Shown: positions 34,562-46,320, counted from the stretch's first letter. The stretch is 64,000 nucleotides of DNA from Garcia nutans (GCA_947685225.1 CANTUV010000022.1:9156501-9220500); one strand, 5' to 3'. The notes: generated from the sequence alone by a model not told the origin. Numbers and translations: made by a program.

Positions 34562-35077
34562 TGTTGGTTGGTGTCTCCAAGTGGGACTCACCACATGATA
34601 ATATTAAAACAAAAAAAAAGGAAGAAGAAGGAATTGAAAACGTGGTAAAAAATATTAACTTTGAAAATTCAAAGTTCAAATTTGTTAGGCAAAGTTTGGT
34701 GGCCTAATTTTAGGCCAAAAACATGTTTAATTTTCAGCATCTCTCTCCTATAAATAGAGGAAAGAATTGCCAATGGATAGATGTGCCACAGATCAAAATT
34801 AATCTGTGAAGAGAGGATTATTCAGTCTTAGGAAGGGTCTTATGACTAGGGTCGAGAAAATAGTGATGTTTGGGAAACACTTTTGTGAGTGCCACTATTT
34901 TTGTATTAATTTCTTTGTAAGCCTACTATTTTAATAGTAGAAGAATTATTCGGATTTTGTCCCGTGGACGTAACCCTAAAAAGTTAAGGGTGAACCACGT
35001 AAATTCTTGTATGTGTCATATTTTATTATTCCGCTATTTTTATTATTCTCGTAATTTTAATTTCGGGGATCCTAACA
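34562..35077 (+). repeat. 3' LTR of Copia-2
   Basis: 516 bp, TGTTGGTTGG to CCTAACA, followed by ATTAA. It carries the block (about 34957-35008, with GTGGACGTAACCC and GGGTGAACCACG) that the 5' LTR lacks and is probably the ancestral LTR form. Confidence 0.95.
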
Positions 35078-35082
35078 ATTAA

Positions 35083-35275
35083 TATGTTTTAAATTGGGGA
35101 GAATGGATATGAAAAGGGCAGCATTATGGGAGTGAAAAACTGTGGATATGGATATGTATGCTTCTACTGCATTGGATAAAATATGGAACATATGTCAAGC
35201 TATTGGAGATATAGCATTTGCATATCCGTATTCGCTAATTCTTCTTGGCGTACAAAGAAAAATGAAAAACTAGAC
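35083..35275 (+). pseudogene. Amino acid permease (AAP)-like relic, right part
   Basis: Continuation of the permease relic after Copia-2. Around 35096-35135 one frame reads GENGYEKGSIMGV, matching the loop after the IGFGLGF helix. After a frame change, 35151-35273 reads DMYASTALDKIWNICQAIGD then IAFAYPYSLILLGVQRK, the strongly conserved next helix of AAPs, and stops with TAG. The order agrees with the part at 29440-29722, so Copia-2 interrupted a single locus. Frame changes on both sides suggest decay, at least partly independent of the insertion. Confidence 0.72.
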
Positions 35276-36239
35276 TGCTAATCAAAACCTAAACTAGAGA
35301 AATGGTTAACTGAACCGTCATTTTTGGCTTTTGTTTGATTTCTTTAGACCGATACTCTCTTTTCTATTCAATTTTAGTTTTCACTATTAATTACATTTAA
35401 CCAAACCAAATTGAGATGAGGTTTAGTTTATTTAACGAGCTAAAATATTGCATTGTATTTTTTACTTAACCATTCTGAATGGTTAAATGGAAGGGTGTGA
35501 TTTTGGATATTTGGGCACAGTTTTAGAGTTGTACTTTCTTCCAATGGAAACTATGCTTGATGGAGAGTTGATGTTAGAAATTTTCATGTTTTTCATCTGT
35601 TTCGATATCTTTGCATACTTATTGCAGGGCTAACTTTTATTTCCTTTTTCTTTTTCCCACTTGATTACTACATTTATGTAGTTGGTAAAGTATAGAAAAA
35701 ATAAACCTGCAGTTTATGGTAGATGAAAGACACATTGATTTTATTTATCTAGATAGAACACAATATCATGGTTGGATTCTCAAATTTTTAATTAAGGTGT
35801 TATGTAGGATGGTATTATTGTCTATGTTTTGGGAGGGAGGATAATGACAGATGCCATATTGTTATTCTGGATTATATTATAATTTCAATACAAATAAAAT
35901 TGTCATTACCAATGGATTTTGACTTCATGATGATTGATTAACTTTTTAAAACTGTAAGGTTATAAGTCTGAACCCCATGTAGATCCCAGTTAACTTACAA
36001 AATAATAGTTATCTATCATGTATTGGAAAAATAATAGTAGTATAACTCCTCTACAACATTTAATATCTGCACACACATATATAGATGTCAGAATGAAGTT
36101 ATAATCACCACAATAATTTGTTAAACTCAGTAAAATATTTTGTAATAAAAGACAATGGTGAATAAATATGATAAAAAATATATATATCCATGCATTGCAC
36201 GGGCAAATGCCTAGTTATTTATATATATTTATTATTGTA
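35276..36239. other. Spacer right of the permease relic
   Basis: No gene recognised. Moderately AT-rich; decayed permease downstream sequence might be present but was not readable. Confidence 0.5.
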
Positions 36240-37012
36240 CTCAAGTAGGGGTAAGTCAAAAGTTGAAGTTATGGAAAAACATTTTGAAATCTAAGGGTTT
36301 TAAGCTAAGTAAGATTAAGATTGAGTATATGCATTATAAATTTAATAACGAGAATAGAGAAAGAGAAAAAAATATTTTAGACAGAATAACAGTGTCTTAT
36401 AGTACTCATTTTAAGTATATTGACTCTATTCTTCAAGAAGATATGGTTGCGAAGAAGATGTAAGTCATAGGATTAAAGCTGGTTGGATGAAGTGGATGGG
36501 TGCTATAAGAGTTCTAGGTGATCAAAAAATGCCAATTAAATTGCAAAAAAAGTTCTACCGCACTGCAATACGGCTTGCGATGATGTATGACAGTAAATTT
36601 TGGGCAGTAAAAAGGACAACATATGAGTAAGATGCATGTTGTGAAAATGAGAATGATAAGATGAATGTGTGGTCATACTAGGATGGATAGAATCTGCAAT
36701 GAGTGCATGAGAGAAAAAGTGAAGTAGTACCTATTGAGGATAAGATAAGAAATCATAAATTGAGATGGTTTGACCATGTGAACCGAAGACCTAGCGATGC
36801 GCCAATCAGAAAAATCAAACAAGTTACAGTGGATATAGCTAAAAGAGGCAGATGTAGGCCTAAACTGACTTAGTCAAAGATGGTCCAAAATGATTTTATG
36901 ATGTTACATCTATCAGAAGAGATAATTCTAAATCATACTGAGTGAAAAAAAAATTCATATAGCCGATCCCAATTGATTTGGGATTAAAGCTTTGTTGAGT
37001 TGAGTTGAGTTG
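36240..37012 (+). mobile_element. 3' end of an RTE-type LINE
   Basis: Broken frames match the C-terminal part of plant RTE-class reverse transcriptases: STHFKYIDSILQED (near 36400), a RIKAGWMKWMGA-like stretch (36470), PIKLQKKFYRTAIRLAMMYD-like (36530), KMHVVKMRMIRWMCGHTRMD (36640), KLRWFDHVNRRP-like (36760) and IADPNXFGIKALLS (36960). It ends in TTGAGTTGAGTTGAGTTG at 36995-37012, the short tandem tail typical of RTE elements. The element is 5'-truncated and crossed by stops. Confidence 0.82.
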
Positions 37013-37095
37013 TAATTAATAATAATGTATATAAACATAAACCAGTTAAAGATTATTAGCTAGTTATATATAATATATTTTCAATTAATACAAGT

Positions 37096-37280
37096 CAGTG
37101 GCGTAGCCAGCAAGTTGTCGGCGCCCGGGCTCTGCTACTTCTCTCCACCATTAACGGCAGCCCGAGCTCTTCTACTGCTCTCCACCATCATGCGTGGAAT
37201 TGGTTGAATTAAAGGTAGAAATTTTCCTTAGCTAGGCCTGGGCGGCTGCCCGGGCGTGCCCAGGCCTAACTACGCCCCTG
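37096..37280. mobile_element. 185-bp hAT-type MITE
   Basis: Terminal repeats are CAGTGGCGTAGCC at the left and AACTACGCCCCTG at the right (imperfect inverted pair). It is flanked by a perfect 8-bp target duplication, ATACAAGT, at 37088-37095 and 37281-37288. The GC-rich interior (GGCGCCCGGGC, GGCTGCCCGGGC) stands out from the surrounding AT-rich DNA. No coding capacity. Confidence 0.9.
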
Positions 37281-37342
37281 ATACAAGTTACCAACAAATT
37301 GCAAACCTACATAGTGCACAAGCTCTACTCTTTTCTAGCCAA

Positions 37343-37534
37343 TTAATAATGCATCTTATATGGTAGAATTAATGTGAACAAGGCAGGCATTCTTGTTGCT
37401 ACTGATCCCATCAAAATCTCCTCTAAACAAATCACACAACATTGTTTCATCGGTTCTTTTTCAATTTTTGTTATTTCCAAAACCTCCATTGAATTTTTAT
37501 TTTGACTATCACTGTAATTATCATCACCATTCAT
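37343..37534 (-). pseudogene. RING-finger fragment, frameshifted
   Basis: On - the frame reads KEPMKQCCVICLEEILMGSV then ATRMPA. It has the first Cys pair and spacing of a RING-H2 ubiquitin-ligase domain (CxxC...). Where the family has PCxHxFH, this copy continues in the wrong frame; a neighbouring frame reads PCLVH. The rest of the domain is absent. It starts at Met 37534; a possible upstream exon lies around 37950-37690 but shows no family features. RING identity is moderate, function unknown. Confidence 0.5.
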
Positions 37535-39479
37535 CTAAGGAACATCAATATTGACCCACATATGCAGAACTTTTCGACACTCATAATAAAAATGGTGGTT
37601 AATTAAATGTAAGCATCTCCATAAATAAATAAAAATGAAAAATAAAGAAAAACATACAACGAGTTCAACGAGATCGATGGTGGAGAGATTAGAGCAAAGA
37701 GTGTAAATGCGCAGATTTAGGCAGTGAGCTAGCGATTGTTCTGCTTCCTCTTGTCACTGTAGAGGGAGATTTGGGTCCACACCAGCGCCTCCGTGCACCG
37801 CTATTACCCACTTTTTCATTTCTCTCTCTCACTGATATTCTAAAAGAACTGCTTGAAATAATTAGAAAATATTGATGTCGATTGGTCTGCATTTCATGCT
37901 TTGTGGTTTTCTTTCCGGCGACCCTCGAATTCCTCTCAAACTTCTCAAACATGGCGAAATCTATTTATCGGACAAGAACGGAAAATTAAAAAAGAATTGG
38001 GGTTAAAATCATGGTAATTCCAAATCAAAATACAAAAATATAGTATAAAAGTATAATCAATAGCATTAGTGTAAAATAATAAAAAAAATCCAGGTAAAAA
38101 TAAAAAAAAATAGTAATGGATGCAAGGCTCAAAACTGTTTGGGATTTTGACAAAAATGTTAGAAAAACTAAAAGAAAAATTTGAATTTATCATATTTTTA
38201 AAATATTTTAAATTTATAAAAATTTATGATTAATTTATCAATTTATTATATTTATATAATTTATTATGAATTTATTATACGTTCATTATGATTTTATTAT
38301 ATATTTATTATAAATTTATTATAAAATAATTAAAATATTTGTAAAATAATTTATAAAAAGTGGAGTGTATAATTTTTTCAAACTGTTTTTAACATGGACT
38401 TGGGCTCAAATTTTATTATTATTTTTTAAATGGGCTTAATTCTAAAATTTATTATTGTGGACTTATGATTTAATTAAATTAATTATAGAAGATGATTTAA
38501 GGGATATTTGCAAAATCACCTATAAAAATAAACTTTTTTTTTAAATACTACACATAAGAGGCCAAATTGAATTTTTTAAAAATATTAATATAATATTTTT
38601 TAAAATTATTTATGAATTGATATTTATAATATCAATAATTTACTGATTTTAATTTTTAATAATTTTTTAATATTATAAATTATAATTTTTAATATAAATA
38701 TTAATTAAAATTTATTTTTATTTTTAATATTATAAATTATAATTTTTTAATAAAAAAATTAATTAAAATTTATTAATATGATAAATTATTGATGTTATAT
38801 ATTAATTAATATATAATTTAAAAATATTATATTAATATTTTTTAAAAAAAGTTCAATTTAGCCCCAGGCAAAATAAGAACTCAATAAAAGGAAGGTAAAA
38901 TTTTTAAATAAAAAAATACAAAAAAATATTATTTTGATAAATTACATAGTGTATATTATTTTTAAAATAATTTTTAAAATTTTTTTGCACTTTTTAATTA
39001 TTTAGTATATTTATGAGATATTTTAAAAAAAGCGTTTAAATTAATTATTTTGAATAAATTTATATGGTATAATATATAAAACTAAAACATTAAAATTTAT
39101 CTCAAAATATAAGTTCATTAATAAATATTTAATTATAAATAAATATTTACTTAGAAATTTAAATTTAAAAAAATAAGTACAATTCAATTTTATCAAACCA
39201 ATGTTTATATTTTAAAAAATATAATTAGTAAAACATAATTCTTTTTATATAAAAAATATGAGTTAATTTGAAAGTAATAAAATTATATCAAAATAAATTT
39301 TTTTAAAGAATTTTATTTATTTAGTAAGATTCACTACTAGTAATTTTATCCATATTTAAATTAGACATAATTTTTTTATATAAAAATAAAACTAGAAATA
39401 ATTATTTTTTATTTTTAATATATACATTACACACCCACATATATAATTACTTTTTTTATTTTTAATATATATTACACCC

Positions 39480-39480
<1 letters not shown>

Positions 39481-39510
<30 letters not shown>

Positions 39511-39511
39511 C
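39481..39511 (+). repeat. Simple repeat (TA)n
   Basis: About 30 bp of TA dinucleotides with one C interruption. Confidence 0.88.
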
Positions 39512-39523
39512 TTATTTATGTAA

Positions 39524-39564
39524 GAACCAAGGGGGTCCACTGTCCCCGAGATCCCTCTTGGTTC
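39524..39564. repeat. Imperfect 15-bp inverted repeat (hairpin)
   Basis: GAACCAAGGGGGTCC at 39524-39538 pairs with GATCCCTCTTGGTTC at 39550-39564 with three mismatches and an 11-base loop. It is notably GC-rich for this region. It may be an end of an undefined element; no TSD was found. Confidence 0.55.
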
Positions 39565-39579
39565 GCCTCTATTTAGCCC

Positions 39580-40090
39580 ATAATATTTAACTTTAGTTCA
39601 ATTTGGTCATTGATATTTACTATTTAACAGCTCCGTTAAAAAAAGTAATATAAAATAAATTTGAAAAAATATTAATTTTGTAAAAAAAAATAGTATAATG
39701 ATTAAATTGGATCTTTGTCACATAAATTATTATATATTATTTAATATTTTAATTATTTGTTAAATTATAGATTATTAAATTATTATAAATATAAAAAATA
39801 TTTATTAATATTATAAATTAGTGATATTAAAAATATTAATTAACAAATAATTTTTAAAAATATTATATTAATTTTTTTTAAAGTTCATTTTAACCCATGA
39901 TGTTTAACATTAGTCTAAATTGGCCTCTCATCATTAACTATTTAACAATTTTATTAAAAATAATAATAATTTAGTCGGTTCATTTTAATTCATGATGTTT
40001 AATTTTAGTCTAAATTAGAGTCTTGTTGTTAATTATTTAACAGTTTCATTAAAAAAAGTAATTTAAACTAAATTTAAAAAAATGCCAATT
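39580..40090. repeat. Degenerate repeat family in AT-rich DNA
   Basis: A unit of the form TTCATTTTAACCCATGATGT, TTAACATTAGTCTAAATTGG and ATTATTTAACAG..CATTAAAAA occurs around 39583, 39885 and 39975, the last two about 90 bp apart. Units are diverged and non-coding. Confidence 0.6.
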
Positions 40091-43000
40091 CAGCCCAAAA
40101 AAGTTTAAGGGCCAATTTAAATTTTTTGCTAATAGGAGCTAAATTAGACTTTTGTTCAAAATTAAATATTTTGCTTAATATGAATACCATGTTGTGTCAG
40201 ATGTTTTTATAATCTTGAGATGCAAATTATTTTAGCATAATGGCAATATAATACTTAATATACTTTGGATTGCATTATGAAATGAAAGAACAACTGAGAA
40301 TCAATCTCTATATGTTGGCCTTACAATCAAGAGTAGAACAGTTGAGTGCTTTCAACTCAAAATAAGACACTTCCTTTTGAACTAACAACATAAAAATTAG
40401 AGGTTAATAAGACTATTTATAATTTTAGAATGAGTTATGAAATTGAATGTTAAATAAAATATCTAAAAAAATAAAAAGTTAATTGAAGAGATGTAAAATT
40501 GAGCTTTCTACGGCTAACATATTTGTATTGTTTTTATAAAGAAAGTTACTCCAGTAGACTATTGTCTATTGATTTATTACGTAACTGAAAATGATTTTTT
40601 TTAAAATTTTTTGCGACATAGCAACACATGGCTACCATGTTAATTTTTTAAGGTTGAAAAGTAGTCTCAATGATTTTATTAGAACAAAATTGAATGTTTA
40701 AAAATTTTATTTTTACAATATAAAATTTAAAAATTTTAGTAGGATAAAAGTAGAGCTTGAGGACTATAAGTGTAATTAACTCCTTCGTTTTTATATATAA
40801 TTTTGCTTTCTCATTTTTTATAGTGTTTAATACCTATTTTATTTCAAAAATTTTGCATTGAAATTTGATAATTATAATATTCTCATAACATGACATTTGA
40901 TCGAGAAAAAAATATTATATATCATATTAAATTAATTTAAAAGAAAATTCACTTATTTAAAAAGTAAATTATTTCTATCCAAATGAAATAAGATAAACAT
41001 ATATAACTATTTAATGGGCTTATTTAAGTCATAGTTTTTAAAAAATTAAAAATTTACTAATTTAATTAATTTTGATGTCTTCTGCAATTTTTAAAATTTT
41101 TTAATTATTTTTAATTCATAGTTTAAGAAAAATTAAAAGGTAACTTTTCCCGAATCATAATTTTTTTTAACTCAAAATAAAGTAAAATATGATCATACAA
41201 AAAATAAAAACATCATATAATTATTTGTCAAAAAATAAAAATATTATATTAAATATGAAAAATATGCAAAATGTCATTTTAACATGTAATGTTATTTTTT
41301 TATTTAGATGACTCGTACTAATGAGTCATTTGCCACATCAACATCTATTATAGTACAGCTAACATGTTTATCAAATTATTAATAATTCAAAAATTATGTA
41401 TTTATTTACTAAAAAAATCATGTTAATTATGCAAAATATACTAAAATTATGTATTATTATGTATTTAAGCTTTTTTCATTTTAAATAATTAAGTTCAAAC
41501 TATTTTTTAAAGTAAATTTTATTCAATTGTAAAATTAATTTATGATATTTATGCATTAGATAATAATTGAATAATTTAATCTATTTCAAAAATTTTGGTA
41601 TTAATTAATAAGTCACCAATTTAATAATAACTAACTTATTATTAAATAATAATTCAATTTGTCCTTTCTTATTTTTTTTTAAAAAAATTATTACATTATT
41701 ATAAACTATGAGTTAGAAAAAGGAAATAATTGCTACAAAGACTCAGATCGTTGAAATTGAAATTAGAATAAGAAATAACCAAACCCAAAACTAATATGAA
41801 CTTAAATCACAATTGAAATCAAAACCAAACTCTTGTGTGAATTAAGTGTTATTGTCAAGCCTCCTCCAAGCATCAATCCGGCCCATTTGAGCTAAGTTCC
41901 ATATAATATCACTGCACATGATTTCTAGTCGCTTGGTAAATACGAATTTAAAGTCATTTTTTATTTTAAAAAGATTTATTTCTTTTATTTTTTAAAAGAA
42001 ACTCTTTTTTTTATTTTAAAAAGAGATAATGACCTTTATTTTAAAAAGTATTAATTAAAGAGTCGTTATCTTAAATTATTTGGTTTGTAAAAATTCAAGA
42101 AAAAACATATTTGATTGATTTCATAAAAATGAACCAGTTTTACCTAAGAGACACTAGTTCAAAATTAATTATGATGAATCTCGGGTTAAATTTTTAAATG
42201 TATTTTGATAACGGGCTAAATTTTCTAGTATATTTTGATAAAAATGATTTTCTTTTTGATTAGTTTAACCTTTATGATTAAAAATAATTTTTTATTCACT
42301 TTTGATGACATGATTGATAATGGACGATTATTAAATATGTAATGAGCAAATAATGATTATTAAATATGCAATGAGCAAATTTAATAATATGATATTTACA
42401 ACATGTATTAAAAATAGATTATTATAATTTCACAATCCATATATAGAGAAGCATTGATTCTAGCCCATACAGGTGCTAGGTTAAGTACAAATTCTCAACT
42501 AAACTCATTAAAAGCAGATGATAAATCTCAATAAAAAAAATTATATCCATTCAAAATAACAAATGAAAATGAAATTAAAACAAAGTAACTTATAATAATG
42601 ATTTGCAAGAATAATAATAGTAAAAAAAGAAAAAGAAGATAAAACAAATTAATTTGATCAAATTTAGATACTTAAGTGAAGTCTCGCCACTAGGAATAAG
42701 ATTCCAAGCTTGCTTATTTATTCTGTTTGAATAAGAATTAGAGCCGTAAGTATTTCTTACTTTTAATTACAAAAAGCTTTAATTAATCAATTTAATCAAT
42801 CAATTACCAAATAAAAATAGATAGAGTGAATAAATAAATGACTTGGGTGATCTTTTCCTTTTGATAAAGGGTTGAAGAGTTTTACAGTTTCGTAACTCTA
42901 CTTGATTATGCAATTAAATGAAGTTAAAGAATCGTGGTGGTAGAAATTAATTTAAAAATGAAGCATGAATGAATCTAATAAGTTTTAGTAAGTTAGAAAG

Positions 43001-43431
43001 CAATTTTAGCATAGTCCTGACATCCAAAATTCTGCCTCATTTTCAAAAAAGAGAACCCCTATTTGTAGGAGTCTGTTAACAAGCCAAGGGCTGCTTGCTA
43101 TGCGACTGGCTACCCGAGATACAACCATGCCGCTCGCTACGGCGCATCGGCACCGCGCCACTACAATCAGAAGATTTAATTTTTTTAATGCAAATTAATA
43201 GAAAAAATTATTTTATGACAAATTGATTATTTTTTTTAATTTTTTAATTTTTTGAATTAGGTACAAAATTAGAGATTTATAGTTATGGTTAAGGCTCGTA
43301 AGAAATTAATGAGAAAGTTAATCATTGCATCAAAATTGGATATGAAGTTTCTCAAATCTAAAAATGGAGGAACTAACTCAAAAGTAGATAAAAGAAAGTG
43401 AGTAAAAGGGTGGGAAAGTGAGTAAAAGGGT

Positions 43432-43981
43432 GGGCTTTTTACTAAAATACAGGAGGAAGTCTCATATTTTACTAAAATACGACACTTTCTCCTATATTTA
43501 CTAAATTATGAGAGTTAAAAGCACAAAACAAATTTTAAAATTTCAGTTTGTGTTCTTTCATTTTTTTAAATAAGTTTTGGTTTGACTAAATTTATTTTTT
43601 GATTGTTACTTTGGCCAAATTATAAGTTTCATTTTGCCAAAGTAATAATTGGCTAAACTAAAATTATAAATTTTTGTTTGGCCAATTATTTTTAAATAAT
43701 AATTAAAAGAATAACAATAATAATAATAATAATAATAATAATTAAAATAATAATAACTATAATAATAATAATATTATTATTATTATTAAAAAAATAATTG
43801 GCCAAACCAGAATTTATAATTTCAATTTGGCCAAATTATATTTAAAAAAAAATAAAAAAAGCACAAATCAAAATTTAAGTTTCGATATGTATTTTTAACT
43901 CTCACAATTCAGTAAATATAAGAAGAAGTCACAAATTTTAATAAAATATAAAATTTTCTTTCACATTTTGGTAAAAAATCC
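43432..43981. mobile_element. Long fold-back (terminal-inverted-repeat) element
   Basis: The left half (GGGCTTTTTACTAAAATAC, CTCCTATATTTACTAAATTA, TGAGAGTTAAAAGCACAAA, then GGCCAA-rich DNA) is repeated as a diverged complement in the right half. The right half reads GGCCAAACCAGAAT, AGCACAAATCAAAATTTAAG, TTTTAACTCTCACAATTCAG, and TTTTGGTAAAAAATCC. Each arm is about 250 bp and the centre is AAT/ATT trinucleotide repeat (43716-43787). The structure suits a MULE- or foldback-type MITE. No clear target duplication was found. Confidence 0.68.
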
Positions 43982-44611
43982 ATAAAATTGTAGAGTTTTA
44001 GAATGCAATTTTAAATGGATTATGGTTGATTTGGGTTAAGGTAACAATGAGGACTTAAGTTGTATAGTTAACAGTTATAACTGTATAATGTTTGGCAATT
44101 CAACAAATAAAATTAGTAATACATTGTAAATTGATATATAATGAGCTTATTATATATTATGGTAGATTTTAATTATATATAATTAATAGTTTTAACATCA
44201 AAAGCATAATATATTAATAAAAAAATAACCACATTCTTTACTTGAGTTCATATTTGATTATGTGAATGAATATAGATATTAAAGTATTTGAAAATCAATA
44301 TAGAAATATATGTTTTTTTAAATTGATAGTAAAATATTTTTATAATAATTTGAAATAATTTCTTTTTTTAAAGCTAACTTTTAACTTTAAAAACTACAGA
44401 TTTTCCCCCTTGAAATAAAAAATAGTTTTAATTATAAATCAAATGCTAATGATTGGAAAAATAATTTTTAACTTATAATTTTTTTTTACAAAATATTTCA
44501 TAACAGCTAGCAGCTAAATACTTAATAATTGAACTCTGCGTTATTGCTAAAAAAAAAAAATATTCTGCCTTCTAAAAAACAAATCAAATTATATATATTT
44601 ATAATTTTATA

Positions 44612-44863
44612 CTCTCTCCGTTCATAAATAATTATTATTTTAAGTGATAAATTTTATTCATAAATAATTGTCATTTTATAAAAATTAAGATTATTTATAC
44701 TTTTATTCCAAATTTACCTCTATACAATTAATATATAATGAAATGAATAATAAATAAAAGAGAATGGTAGTTTAATAAAATAGCTATATAAAGTAGATTA
44801 TTAAATAATTTTTTTATTTTTATATAAAATTTTAAAGTGATAATTATTTGTGAACAAAATGAG
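44612..44863. mobile_element. Stowaway-like MITE
   Basis: 252 bp between TA dinucleotides (44610-44611 and 44864-44865). The left end CTCTCTCCGTTCATAAATAA and right end (read on -) CTCATTTTGTTCACAAATAA form an inverted pair. The CTCCCTCCGTT-type terminus and TA target duplication are hallmarks of Stowaway (Tc1/mariner) MITEs. Confidence 0.8.
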
Positions 44864-44876
44864 TATTTTTTAAAAA

Positions 44877-45233
44877 TTATATTTTGATAACAACAAAGTC
44901 ATCTTTATTCTTTTTAGAAAGCAAACTTAACGCATGAGAGGTTACCTTCTTGACGTCAAATGAGTCTTTGTTTACTCTAATTTTTGGAATTTGGCAAAGA
45001 TCAAAATCATCCTTATCATTATTATCTTTCCTTTCATATTCCATAATGATCAAACGAGCTTTATTTGGATTAACTACCTCCACCAGTTTTTCAAGATGAG
45101 TAATAGTAGAGATCGAGCTGGCAATTAATGACAACTTTTGAAAGATGAAAGGACATTTTAAGAATGAAGCTAATGCATGAGCTATTTTGTTGTTGGAATC
45201 ATCTCTCATGGTTATGATCAATGGAAATTCCAT
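44877..45233 (-). CDS. Hypothetical protein, 118 residues
   Basis: An open frame of 118 codons from ATG at 45233 to TAA at 44877-44879, starting MEFPLIITMRDDSNNKIAHA. It is more balanced in composition than the surrounding AT-rich DNA, contains a hydrophobic central part (FIFQKLSLIASSISTITHLE) and a charged middle (MEYERKDNNDKDDFD). I do not recognise the family. It might be a single-exon gene, a terminal exon, or a relic. Nothing upstream clearly marks a promoter, and the Stowaway-like MITE ends 14 bp beyond the stop. Confidence 0.4.
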   Translation of the reverse strand: MEFPLIITMRDDSNNKIAHALASFLKCPFIFQKLSLIASSISTITHLEKLVEVVNPNKARLIIMEYERKDNNDKDDFDLCQIPKIRVNKDSFDVKKVTSHALSLLSKKNKDDFVVIKI

Positions 45234-46149
45234 ATTTTCTCACCCAAATTGATCCCTTTTATTAATTATTGTTATCAAGGATATTCCATTGAAGTAAAAA
45301 AGTTCTGACGTGATTAATTATAAATGATGTGCAAATTTATGAGAAATTTAATTTAATTATAAATGATCCCAAGTTGGAATTCTAATGGAAAAAAAGAAAA
45401 AGAAAAAGAAAAAAATGAACTTAATAAAAGAAAATAGTAATCAAAATCAGCCTCTTATTTTGATTATGACTTGAAAAAACATGGATGTGATCCTTTTGGA
45501 TTTCAGAAAGTTCTTGTCCTTGGAGTTATTTGATTTCTATTTTTCTTTGATTACATTGCAATGCATGAACACAAAACAGGCAGATTCTCTCAACTTGTCT
45601 TTCTAAAACTAATCAACTCAACTCGCTTGAAATATTTATAATTTTTTTTAATATGATTAAGAGAATTAATCTTTCATTTATTATTAAAAATATACATTTT
45701 TTTAAATTGTGTTTTGATCTACTTTATATATGAAACCCTGTTCATTGAATAATGTTCATAATTAACCAATTGGAAATGTGAGCTGTTGATAAGTAGAGAC
45801 ATTAATTTACTATTATTAAAAAAATTACTGTTGCATAAATAATCATATTATTATAAGAACAATAATTTTTTAAAAAATTTATTTTTTATCATAGCTTTTT
45901 TAGTTTTTTTTATTTATAAAAATACAATAAATTCATAATATCTGATAATAAATTTAAAAAATTATTTTGAGCATAATAAACTCATAATAAATTTTTCATA
46001 TATTATACAGAGTTAATAAATTTATAAATTAATTAAAAACTTTTGAAGAGAGAGAGAGAGAGATTTTTTTTAGACATTATATTATTTTCTAATATTTAAT
46101 AATAAATAATTAAATTAAATTGATTGGAGAAGGCGAGTTTGCCATTAGA
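45234..46149. other. AT-rich spacer
   Basis: No gene seen. A short GA run (46048-46063) and A/T low complexity are present. Confidence 0.55.
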
Positions 46150-46310
46150 TGTTTAAATTAGAAACTCAATAATATTATATTAATAATAAAAGATATTTAC
46201 ACAAGAGTATTCCTGATAAGAATAGAAATATTTATCAAATGATATCTAGGATACAATATTCACATTCCTAAAATACAACAACTACCATAATAGAATTTTA
46301 TTCATTATTA
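46150..46310 (-). repeat. 3' LTR of Copia-3
   Basis: About 161 bp. It shares CAATAATATT, AGATATTTA, CAAGAGTAT, CATTCCTAAAATA and ACAACTA.CATAAT with 52195-52357 in the same order. The edges are set by comparison. Confidence 0.8.
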
Positions 46311-46320
46311 CTCCCTCGTA
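46311..46320 (-). other. Polypurine tract of Copia-3
   Basis: TACGAGGGAG read on -, immediately before the 3' LTR. Confidence 0.65.

Larger units (their letters stand above)
29723..35077 (+). mobile_element. Copia-2: complete TNT1-like Copia retrotransposon
   Basis: A 5.36-kb element flanked by the perfect target duplication ATTAA (29718-29722 and 35078-35082). LTRs are 467 bp (5') and 516 bp (3'); the difference is one block of about 50 bp absent from the 5' LTR. About nine further substitutions are visible, roughly 2%. The gag-pol resembles tobacco TNT1 (Tork-type). It sits inside an AAP-like gene relic. Confidence 0.95.
37535..43431. other. Long AT-rich intergenic region
   Basis: No gene is supported across almost 6 kb. 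Contents noted: an open frame 37952-37689 (-) without family features, low-complexity A/T stretches at 38200-39450, a TA run at 39481-39511, a hairpin at 39524-39564, repeated ~100-bp units at 39580-40090, a short GC-rich island near 43080-43165, and a 19-bp tandem duplication (GTGAGTAAAAGGGTGGG) at 43398-43434. Confidence 0.55.
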
